From contig JAQTYG010000007.1 in NCBI GenBank assembly GCA_028688375.1, positions 1-52,445 of the forward strand: DNA of 52,445 nucleotides, given 5' to 3'. This DNA comes from Patescibacteria group bacterium (GTDB taxonomy: Bacteria; Patescibacteriota; Patescibacteriia; Magasanikbacterales; GWA2-37-8). The notes beneath the pieces were generated by a model. It was not told the DNA's origin. It searched no databases and worked only from the letters and a program-made list of their open reading frames with translations. Below are positions 44,461-52,445 of this stretch, piece after piece. The position numbers and the translations under genes are program-made. How positions within the stretch are numbered: position 1 is the stretch's first letter; the number at the start of each line of letters is the position of its first letter.

Positions 44461-45945
44461 TTATTTCGTTCTTACCTCAAAATCCAAGTCGGTTAAAAGC
44501 GTCGTGCTGTAATCGTAACGGTTGTCGCCATGATTATGTTGGCTTTCTCCCGGCGCGGCGTATGCTAGTTGTTTAGCAAAATTAAGCCCTAATGTCAACC
44601 GGACGTTGTTTGTGCCGAGTTGTTTCTGCACCAGCAAACGATAATCATTGGCTTTTAGCCGTTCCAACACTTCCGGCGCGACATAATATTCAAAAGACAA
44701 CTCTCCGGTTTTGCCCGGTTCAATGGAAATAAAAGCGCCAAACCAGCGTCGGCCGTTTTCTATGCCCTGGTCAATCGGGCCGGGTTCTTTGCTCCAGTCC
44801 TCTTTCATCGAGCCAGTCGCCCGAATCAGCTGGCTGCCAGCCGGCACAAATACTCGGGCATAATCGCGATAGCGGGTGGTGCGCCAATCAAATTTGCCAT
44901 GATGGACGAAGGTCATTTTTACTTTCGCGATATATTTTCCATCCGCCGCCGGTTTAATTTCATAGCTCAGTGTGCGGTCGATAGCCACATCGGTTTTTAA
45001 TGCCCCAAGATTGGCATCGGCCCAAAGCAAATAATCAAAATTTTCATTAGACATCGTTCCGTCCCAATGTTTGGCCGCAAAGACGCTTTGATAATCCTTA
45101 TTTTCCGAATACATTATCATTTGTTTGTCTTTAAGCATACGCTCCACCAAATCCTTGTAAGCGCCCCAGTTGGTCAGGGCGCTTTTGGCCGTGCTCATAA
45201 TCACGCTCTTGGCCAAATCAACCAGCATTTTTTTGCGTTCGTCAACGGTAATCCCCTTTTTGGCAAAACCGTATTCCACTTCGTATTCAAGTTTTTCCGT
45301 AAAATTGTCCGCGGTAAATTCTTCGCCATTTACGCTCACCGGGCCGGTAATTTTTAAAAGCTCTTCAATCAATGTCGGCGTAAAACCAATAACAGTATGT
45401 ATTTCTTCAGCCGCCGTGCCCTTTTCTTTGCGATATAATTCTAATGATTTAGCCGCGGACACGGCAAAATCCGGCGACCAGTTGGAATCGCGGAAATACC
45501 AACGTTCCAAGCCGAGAAATTGTTTGATTGGCGTCGGCGGGATTGAAGGAAAATCCTTGGGCGCTAAATTGTCCAAAATTTCCGTGCCTTCCACTTTTAA
45601 CACTTCGGGATAACCCTCGCCCATCTTGACCACCGCGTAGGTGCCGATAAAACCTCCACCCGGACGTAATTCGGTATTATTCAAAAAAAGAATCAAATAA
45701 GTTTGCGGCTCTTGAAAACCGAAAAATTCCTGCACAAAGGAAAGCTGTTTGGCTTGTTCTTCCGCTGCCGGTGAACCGGCTGGCGCCGCCGGCCCGCCAG
45801 CGCTGATAAAACGACGACCTACCTCGCTGACTATTGTTTTTTGTAATCCGCCGGAACGATACCAGAAAAAAACAAAAGAACCCGCCGCCGTCAACAGGGC
45901 GAGAATGGTCAACAAAGCAATTTTAATGAATTTTCCGAAAGTCAT
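44461..45945 (-). CDS. DUF4012-like membrane protein
   Basis: N-term TM; YLILFLNNTELRPGGGFIGTYAVVKMGEG...DSNWSPDFAVSAAKSLELYRKE. Confidence 0.85.
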   Translation of the reverse strand: MTFGKFIKIALLTILALLTAAGSFVFFWYRSGGLQKTIVSEVGRRFISAGGPAAPAGSPAAEEQAKQLSFVQEFFGFQEPQTYLILFLNNTELRPGGGFIGTYAVVKMGEGYPEVLKVEGTEILDNLAPKDFPSIPPTPIKQFLGLERWYFRDSNWSPDFAVSAAKSLELYRKEKGTAAEEIHTVIGFTPTLIEELLKITGPVSVNGEEFTADNFTEKLEYEVEYGFAKKGITVDERKKMLVDLAKSVIMSTAKSALTNWGAYKDLVERMLKDKQMIMYSENKDYQSVFAAKHWDGTMSNENFDYLLWADANLGALKTDVAIDRTLSYEIKPAADGKYIAKVKMTFVHHGKFDWRTTRYRDYARVFVPAGSQLIRATGSMKEDWSKEPGPIDQGIENGRRWFGAFISIEPGKTGELSFEYYVAPEVLERLKANDYRLLVQKQLGTNNVRLTLGLNFAKQLAYAAPGESQHNHGDNRYDYSTTLLTDLDFEVRTK

Positions 45946-47432
45946 ACATTAGCTCTCTTTTTAGCCGAGACATTAAATCCGAGATATCGGCCAAACATCA
46001 AATGAGTAACCGCGTCAATGCAGGGTAAAGAGGAAAAGAGAATCAGGGAAACCGGCAAAAGAATCCATTGCGCCAGCATGATTAGATATTTGTAGCGCGG
46101 ATGGCCGACCGGCCGGCGCGGTAAAATCAGCATACTCAAAATAGCGGAGACAAACAAACCGACCATAGCCAGAGTCATCATAATTTCCAGCACATGCGGA
46201 GTGTTAAAAAACAGGGCGCTTTGGCGGACCGAATCTCCGGCCACGTACAAGGGCAAACGGCCAAGCAAAGTGATTAAAATAGCCACCATCGCCCAGCTCC
46301 ACTTCCCTTCCCACTCGCGGAAGACGGCAAAAAACTTCTTCCAGCGGGATATTTCCGGATGCTGACGCGACTGCCATATCAAATATGGAATGTGCTCCAC
46401 GCCCCAAGCCCAGCGCCTTTGCTGATAATACAAATTCTTTAAACTTTTAAAAAATTTGTCATCACGCGCCGTGTCCATGGATACCGGGATATACAGCGGC
46501 GTCACTTCATAATCGCCGCCGTAGCGCAGCCAGCACTGAAAAAATATGCGCGAGTCCTCGCTGACAATATCTTTGGCATGCCCGCCGCAATCCATTAGCG
46601 CCTTAAAACTCATGCTATGAGAAGAAAAAGTCACCAGATTATCCAAACGGGCCAAACTGAACAGCGTCCAAAAAGTGGTACCGAACGCCATCACGCGCAA
46701 AAAAGACGGGGATTCCCAAAGATTATTGTTATACAAAGTAACCGGTTGAAAAGAACTATGGCTCGGTCGCGGGTGACGGCAATACATGTAATTCAAATGC
46801 GAAATATATTCCGGGTGCACCACCGTATCCACGTCAAAAGCCGAAACAATTATATCTTCATAGGCCCAGCCGCGGCGGTCGGCGTATTTTTTAAATTCAA
46901 ATTCGGCGTAATGCAAATTGGAACCCTTGCCGGCAATTTCCCCCGGTAAACCGTCGGGGTGGGTAAAAAATAGAAGGTCGGCGAATTTCCCTGAATAATT
47001 TTCTTTTATTTTTATTTGCAATTTATCCCAATGTTCTTGTTGGCGCGCTTCACCGGAAAAAACTACATAAAGCAAGCTGGATGGATAAGTGGAAGCGAGC
47101 AGGGCATCTAGTGTCGCTTCGACCACCTCATATTCTTCATTGTAAACCGGCAAAAAAATCGCGTTCTTTTTTCTTTGCCAATCGGGAAACTCTTTTTTTG
47201 TCATGCTCAACCAATCGGTGCGCATAGCGCGGCGAAGCCTGGTCCAAGAAAGAACCAGATAAAAAGAAAAGTAAATTACTCGTAATACCCAGTAGATGTC
47301 GAAGACGATAATAAAATATATCATCCAGAGCGGCCTGACAAAAGACAGTACTACACCCAAAATTAACGTCAGCCAAATGCTAAAGCCGGGCAAAATTTCG
47401 TATAATCTGTACTTGTGATAATCGGAAAGCAT
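45942..47432 (-). CDS. Glycosyltransferase family 2 membrane protein
   Basis: AIFLPVYNEEYEVVEATLDALLASTYP; FDVDTVVHPEY; QQRRWAWGVEH. Confidence 0.93.
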   Translation of the reverse strand: MLSDYHKYRLYEILPGFSIWLTLILGVVLSFVRPLWMIYFIIVFDIYWVLRVIYFSFYLVLSWTRLRRAMRTDWLSMTKKEFPDWQRKKNAIFLPVYNEEYEVVEATLDALLASTYPSSLLYVVFSGEARQQEHWDKLQIKIKENYSGKFADLLFFTHPDGLPGEIAGKGSNLHYAEFEFKKYADRRGWAYEDIIVSAFDVDTVVHPEYISHLNYMYCRHPRPSHSSFQPVTLYNNNLWESPSFLRVMAFGTTFWTLFSLARLDNLVTFSSHSMSFKALMDCGGHAKDIVSEDSRIFFQCWLRYGGDYEVTPLYIPVSMDTARDDKFFKSLKNLYYQQRRWAWGVEHIPYLIWQSRQHPEISRWKKFFAVFREWEGKWSWAMVAILITLLGRLPLYVAGDSVRQSALFFNTPHVLEIMMTLAMVGLFVSAILSMLILPRRPVGHPRYKYLIMLAQWILLPVSLILFSSLPCIDAVTHLMFGRYLGFNVSAKKRANV

Positions 47433-47436
47433 GGGC

Positions 47437-47573
47437 GAGAATTTTCAATTTACAATTCTCAATTTTCAATCAATGCGCCAATTTTTTAATTTTACAATCC
47501 ATTGACGTTGGCGACCGATGTTTGAAAATTGCGACATTGGAAATTGATTGAAAATTAGAAATTGAAAATTTAT
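47437..47573. repeat. AT-rich intergenic inverted repeat
   Basis: attttcaatttacaattctcaattttcaatcaatg...cattggaaattgattgaaaattagaaattgaaaat. Confidence 0.8.
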
Positions 47574-47959
47574 ACTTTCGGACTAGTTCCGCCGATGTTT
47601 GCCTCGCCGCTGTATTTGGCGCTGATATAAACCCCGATTTTGGCTTGCTTTAACTTTTTATCCACCAGTTTAAAATCCGCTTCTGTTACCCCAACTACCG
47701 GTATGGCCAAGGCATAAGCCAGGGTATTGGCCACGGTTACGGCGATGCGCGTGGCGGTAAAACGCCCGCGGCCGATGACCACGGCCACTCCGGACAAATC
47801 AGTCAGGTGTTTTTTTTGTTTTGACAAAAGCGCTTCCAAAAAAACCAAAAGCGGTTTGGGGCGAACGGTTTGCGAAAAAACAAATTTTTTCCAACCGTCC
47901 GAAATTGACAGACAAAAAACCACCTGGTCCTCCAATGAGTTGTCAATCAATAACTTCAT
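47570..47959 (-). CDS. tsaB: TsaB-like tRNA threonylcarbamoyladenosine biosynthesis protein (short)
   Basis: MKLLIDNSLEDQVVFCLS...LSGVAVVIGRGRFTATRIAVTVANTLAYALAIPVVGV. Confidence 0.85.
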   Translation of the reverse strand: MKLLIDNSLEDQVVFCLSISDGWKKFVFSQTVRPKPLLVFLEALLSKQKKHLTDLSGVAVVIGRGRFTATRIAVTVANTLAYALAIPVVGVTEADFKLVDKKLKQAKIGVYISAKYSGEANIGGTSPKV

Positions 47960-47966
47960 AGTGAAA

Positions 47967-48092
47967 ATTCCAAACCCCAATTACCAATGACCAAATAAAT
48001 CGCACGAAAATCCTAAATCACAATTTAACGATTTTGAAAATTAGAGTTTGGGGTTTATTTGGGATTTGGGAATTGGTCGTTGGACATTATAA
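47967..48092. repeat. AT-rich intergenic inverted repeat
   Basis: ccaaaccccaattaccaatgaccaaataaat...tttggggtttatttgggatttgggaattggtcgttgg. Confidence 0.75.
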
Positions 48093-48151
48093 CCTAATTA
48101 TTCCGTACTGCATCAACACCACGTATCTGTGTTTTTCTCGCATTCTTATTT

Positions 48152-48751
48152 TCACCGCGACAACTGATACTCATCCACCGCCAAGAGGTGTTTGGCTTCA
48201 AATAAATTGTACAAAAAGCGGTCGCCGATTTCACGACGCTCAACGAACTCTTTCTCCGTCATAATGGTATAGCGGATCTCCCGATTGACGCTTCTTTCAA
48301 ACTCATGCACCAATTTAAGCAATACTTGCGGCTTGACGTGGCCCACCACCAGCATATCGGTTTCCGCCTCTTTGTCGCCGGTAAAAAATCCGGTTAAAAG
48401 CAAGAAGCCGATTTTTCCGGCCCGGGTCCTAACCTGTTCCACAAATTCACGCTCTTCCAAAATCTGTACCTTAACCAACAAATCGCGCAGTTCCGGATAA
48501 ATCAAAGAATCGGTTTTAAGCCGGAAATATTTAAACCGTTCCCCGCCGGTGTGGCCGCCTTCCCCCTTTTTCAAAACCACCGCGTTAACCAGCCCGACTT
48601 TTTCCAAATTGGTCAATTCGCGCCGCACGGCATTGAGCTGGACGCCGGCCATTCTGGCCAATTCGCGCACGTAAAAAAATTTGTCCGGCCAAGACAAAAA
48701 AATCTGAAGCAACTTCAAACGGGTCTTTGAGCCAAAAAGGTGTTCAATCAT
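48152..48751 (-). CDS. Winged-helix transcriptional regulator
   Basis: MIEHLFGSKTRLKLLQIFLSWPDKFFYVRELARMAGVQLNAVRRELTNLEKVGLV. Confidence 0.85.
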   Translation of the reverse strand: MIEHLFGSKTRLKLLQIFLSWPDKFFYVRELARMAGVQLNAVRRELTNLEKVGLVNAVVLKKGEGGHTGGERFKYFRLKTDSLIYPELRDLLVKVQILEEREFVEQVRTRAGKIGFLLLTGFFTGDKEAETDMLVVGHVKPQVLLKLVHEFERSVNREIRYTIMTEKEFVERREIGDRFLYNLFEAKHLLAVDEYQLSR

Positions 48752-48945
48752 AAAATATCAATAACCAATGACCAAGAGGCAAGAAACAAAAATGGCCAAA
48801 AAATTCGCCACCTACCAGCTTGCCGGCTTATCCGCTATTAGCTTACTGGCTTATTAACTTAAACCGGCTTTTTAGCTTACTTGCTTGCTTGCTTATTAAA
48901 TAGTATAATAAAAAAAACCGTAAAAGTCAAAATGACCTAAATTCT

Positions 48946-51198
48946 ATGGACCAAACGCTTAAACTCAATGAATTCTTCGTTGAGGGCGACAACCAAGAGC
49001 TGTCGCACGTACTGCTTCACGTCATTCAACCCTCCACCGAAGAAGAGGAAAAAGACAAGGGATATTTTTTTGCCGTTTGTGAAATAAACGACGGCGAAAA
49101 AGAAGACGCCTACAATCTTCAGCAAATTATCGACCGGATTGAAAACAGTTACTATGAAACACCGAGCGAGCCCGGCAAAAACACCTTGGAGGCGATTTTA
49201 GAAAAAATCAATAAAGAAAATTTTTCTCTGGCCGGACCGGAGGCGGAATTAACCTGCCTGATTGGCGCTCTGCGCGGCAATGAAATAACTTTTTCTTTTC
49301 GCGGCGAACCGGGAGCTTTGCTTTTTTATAAAAACAAAGAGGGCGGTTATCAAAAAATGGATTTAGTGGCGGCCAATCAGGAAGAAGACGAGGAAGACAA
49401 ACTATTCTCACAAATCATTCAGGGAAAGATCAGCGGCGGCGATTATTTTATCGCCGTTTCCAAACATGTAGCCGACTGCTTCGACCACGACCGGTTGCAA
49501 AAAATAATTACCGGCCGCGCGCCGGAACAAAGCGTCGGACACCTGGAAAAAGTACTATCCGGCATGGATAACGGCTATTCCTACGGCGGTTTGATTATAC
49601 ATTTTGATAAACAAGAGGCAGCGGCCGCGCCGACAGCCAAAATCGATAAGTCGGCCGAACGGAACGCCCTGTTTGAAACCGAACAAAAGACCGCCCGCAC
49701 TTTGTCTCCTTCTCTTTTTGATAACATCAACACCAAAGCCAGGACGGAAGAAAATGACGAAGAAACGGACGAGGAAAAACCGGCCGAAAAACCAACACCG
49801 ACAGCGGCGCAAATAAATATGGCTCATCTGCGCCAACGTACGGCCACGCGACAAGTTGGAGAGGCGGGTGGCCTGACTAATACTCTATCTATTATTTGGA
49901 AGGGGCTAAAATACGCCGGTTTAGGTATCTATTACTTTTTCTTTTTTCTGGCAAAATTTGTGGTAGGTATCGGTCGTTGGTTGATTATGCTTTTTATGGT
50001 GGCGACCAATTTACAAAATCGCCGCCGGACGATTTTAGACGCTTGGGGACAAGATTGGAACGATTTTAAACAACGTTTAAAAAATCTGCCGCTCATCACC
50101 AAGATACTGGGCGCGGCCTCTATTATTTTCGCCGTGATTTTCGCCGGCAGTATCGTTTATTTACAGGTGGCGAAAAAACAAGCGGCCGATAATCGTATTT
50201 ACCAAGAATCTTTTCAAACCATTAAAAATACCACTGACGCGGCCGAGAGCGCGATGATCTACGGCGATACCGACGGCGCTCAGCGCGAGTCAATCAAAGC
50301 GCGCGACCTGCTGGCTGTTTTTACCTGCCAACCGGAAGATAAAAATACCTGCGATGATATTTCCTCCCGTTTGGCCGCGCTCACCACCAAATTGCGCAAG
50401 CTGGACACTCTGCCGATGAATTTAATCGTGGATTGGCAGACGCTCGGCTTAAAAGCGGAAAAAATATATAAAATTGATAATAAAATTTTAGGGATATCTT
50501 CTTCCAGCCCGGTAGTATTGGTTTACGACTTGCTAACCAAAGAAAATAAAACCGTTTCTCCAATGGAAAGCAGTTTGAGCGGGTATATTTCCGCTTCCGT
50601 ACCCAAAGAAAACGATTACGTTGCTTTGCTGGCCGATGATGCCAAAACCGTGATGCAGTATGACCCCAAAACGAACAGTTTGAAAAAGGCGGAAATAAGT
50701 TACTCTTCAACTCAACCGCAAATAAAAGGGCTGATCGTTTACAACCGCCGGCTCTATACGCTAGACGCGTCAGCCAATCAAATTTATCGCCATGATGCCA
50801 CCAAGGCGGGCTACGGTTTGGGCAAGGACTGGCTCAAAGACAATAATTTTAATCTGCGCGACGGCATTGATATGACAGTGGACGGCGATATGTTTGTCTT
50901 GAAATCCAACGGAGAAATATTCAAATTTACCCAAGGCGTACGGGTGGATTTTACCGTCCAGGGTGTTGACCCGGCGTTAACCGGCGGTGACGAAATTTGG
51001 ACCTACACCGACCTGAACAATCTTTACGTCCTGGACAGCGTTAACAAACGCCTGATTGTGCTGGATAAAACCGGAAAGCTGGTGCGCCAAATCACCGGCG
51101 CCGAACTGGCCGCTCCGACCGGCATGGTGGTGGAAGAAACAAAAAATAGCGCTTATATTTTAGACGCGAATAAAGTTTACCAGCTGAACCTGAAGTAA
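48946..51198 (+). CDS. Membrane protein with PP2C-like N-terminal region and C-terminal propeller-like region
   Basis: 750-aa ORF; N-term phosphatase-like pattern (GYFFAVCEINDGE...GEPGALLFYKN...GDYFIAVSKHV); central TM segments; repetitive beta C-term. Confidence 0.75.
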   Translation: MDQTLKLNEFFVEGDNQELSHVLLHVIQPSTEEEEKDKGYFFAVCEINDGEKEDAYNLQQIIDRIENSYYETPSEPGKNTLEAILEKINKENFSLAGPEAELTCLIGALRGNEITFSFRGEPGALLFYKNKEGGYQKMDLVAANQEEDEEDKLFSQIIQGKISGGDYFIAVSKHVADCFDHDRLQKIITGRAPEQSVGHLEKVLSGMDNGYSYGGLIIHFDKQEAAAAPTAKIDKSAERNALFETEQKTARTLSPSLFDNINTKARTEENDEETDEEKPAEKPTPTAAQINMAHLRQRTATRQVGEAGGLTNTLSIIWKGLKYAGLGIYYFFFFLAKFVVGIGRWLIMLFMVATNLQNRRRTILDAWGQDWNDFKQRLKNLPLITKILGAASIIFAVIFAGSIVYLQVAKKQAADNRIYQESFQTIKNTTDAAESAMIYGDTDGAQRESIKARDLLAVFTCQPEDKNTCDDISSRLAALTTKLRKLDTLPMNLIVDWQTLGLKAEKIYKIDNKILGISSSSPVVLVYDLLTKENKTVSPMESSLSGYISASVPKENDYVALLADDAKTVMQYDPKTNSLKKAEISYSSTQPQIKGLIVYNRRLYTLDASANQIYRHDATKAGYGLGKDWLKDNNFNLRDGIDMTVDGDMFVLKSNGEIFKFTQGVRVDFTVQGVDPALTGGDEIWTYTDLNNLYVLDSVNKRLIVLDKTGKLVRQITGAELAAPTGMVVEETKNSAYILDANKVYQLNLK

Positions 51199-51210
51199 AC
51201 GCCAAAAATT

Positions 51211-51246
51211 AAAAAACCCTCCGACATGATCGGAGGGTTTTGTTTT
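51211..51246. terminator. Bidirectional terminator between the 750-aa gene and corA
   Basis: aaaaaaCCCTCCGAcatgaTCGGAGGGttttgttttt. Confidence 0.9.
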
Positions 51247-52176
51247 TTATAGCCATTTTTTTCTTTTGAAAATCCCAATCATGATCAACACACCAATGAT
51301 CATCAACCCGCAGATAATCCAAAAACCATAAGGCAAATCCACCAACGGCCGGCCGCTGGCGTCAATGGTAAACACCGTGGCGATTAAAGTGAGAGGAAAT
51401 GTTACCACTGAAATTACCGTCAGGGTTTTCATCACTTCGTTGGTGCGAAGATTAACAATAGATTCGTTGGTTTCATGCAGGGCGTTAATACTCTCCCGCT
51501 GGCTTTCCAGCATGTGCCAAATTTCATTGGTAAATTCTCTGATATTGTTGATGTAATTTTGGTAAGCCATCAAATCCAGCTCCCGCCCGCTGTACATAAT
51601 CAATCGCTCCAAAACCGTGCGATGCCCCTGCATGGTGCGGCGGAAAGTGACGATGCTGGTTTTCAGGCGTAAAATTTCCTCGGCCATTTCCCGTCCGGGA
51701 ATTTTTCCGAATAATTTTTTATCCACCGTGTTTATATCCTCGTTGACGTGGAGCAAAATCGGAAAAATCGCGTCCAATAAACGGGTCAAAAGTTCAAATA
51801 AAATGTGTACCGCCGTGCCGCTGAAAAATTCTTTTTTAACGGCTTGACTTTTCCGGCATTCATTGAAAAAATTCTCCAACACCGACAGTTTTGAATCGTG
51901 CACGGTAATTAAAAAGTTAGCCGAGAGGAAAAAGTCAATCTCGGTGAAGCCGAGCCGACGAGTGGTGCGGTCAAAAATCGGAAAATGCAGCACCATGAAA
52001 TAATAATCGGGCCGCTTGACAATTTTCGCGCGCTGAAAAGGCGGCAGACTCTCTTTGATATCCTGAACGGACAAATTAAATCTTTTTTGAATCTGCGTCA
52101 ATTCTTTTTCGGTTTGTCGAGAGACGTTAACCCAAAGCAGGCCGTCGTGCTCCACTTCGCGAATGTGCTGAGGCAT
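51247..52176 (-). CDS. corA: CorA-like magnesium transporter
   Basis: C-term TM pair with YGFW in place of GMN-like segment (DLPYGFWIICGLMI); MKTLTVISVVTFPLTLIATVF; N-term HDSKLSVLENFF. Confidence 0.9.
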   Translation of the reverse strand: MPQHIREVEHDGLLWVNVSRQTEKELTQIQKRFNLSVQDIKESLPPFQRAKIVKRPDYYFMVLHFPIFDRTTRRLGFTEIDFFLSANFLITVHDSKLSVLENFFNECRKSQAVKKEFFSGTAVHILFELLTRLLDAIFPILLHVNEDINTVDKKLFGKIPGREMAEEILRLKTSIVTFRRTMQGHRTVLERLIMYSGRELDLMAYQNYINNIREFTNEIWHMLESQRESINALHETNESIVNLRTNEVMKTLTVISVVTFPLTLIATVFTIDASGRPLVDLPYGFWIICGLMIIGVLIMIGIFKRKKWL

Positions 52177-52365
52177 AATTGGAATATAGAATTTAGAATA
52201 ATGAATTTAGAAAGTGAAGATTGGAGTCGGCGATTCTCTCCCGCAAAATTCCAAATTCCCCATTCAAGATTCATCACGTTTATAGTATACCACATTTTCC
52301 ACCTGGGCTCAAAATTATTTTTTTCCCCTTGTCCCCCCGCCCCCTCTTTGGTATAGTATCCCCAT

Positions 52366-52445
52366 ATGTCCGAACACCGCCCCTCGCCCGAAGCCAGAGA
52401 TGCGAACTCCTTTGACTACTGGCTGGATACCGAGGTGAAAAAGCA
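52366..52445 (+). CDS. 5' end of an unidentified ORF (runs off the window)
   Basis: ATG at 52366: MSEHRPSPEARDANSFDYWLDTEVKK. Confidence 0.5.
   Translation, partial: MSEHRPSPEARDANSFDYWLDTEVKK

Overview
The window looks like a chromosomal segment of a Patescibacteria/CPR-type bacterium. That is inferred from gene content: short Gram-positive-type YidC, DUF4012-like protein, a large repeat-rich surface protein, and many AT-rich inverted repeats. No rRNA, phage module or CRISPR array was seen. Most genes are on the minus strand: a heat-shock operon (hrcA, a NUDIX-GrpE fusion, a lipoprotein, dnaK) with CIRCE; yidC/SPFH; lgt; gatCA; an ECF sigma/MacAB-like operon; a PAS/histidine kinase/response regulator set; a 1563-aa surface protein; tpiA, glyS, frr, holB, sppA, mreB, glycosyltransferases, tsaB and corA. 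The most unusual signal is at tRNA loci. At 24822-25259 a tRNA-Tyr(GUA) gene is interrupted in the anticodon by a ~200-nt sequence with group I intron hallmarks, and again in its T-loop by an inverted-repeat-bounded insert that carries a complete, intronless tRNA-Tyr. A comparable 'intact tRNA nested between tRNA halves' layout, with a GIY-YIG ORF, occurs at tRNA-Ser (7011-7605). tRNA fragments also lie next to both tRNA-Thr genes. Further observations: a set of solitary small genes with their own promoter, boxA-like leader and terminator; AGTGAGGGG hairpins placed directly upstream of -35 boxes; and palindromic repeats inserted in frame into grpE and dnaK. Everything was read by eye from the sequence; novelty could not be checked against databases.
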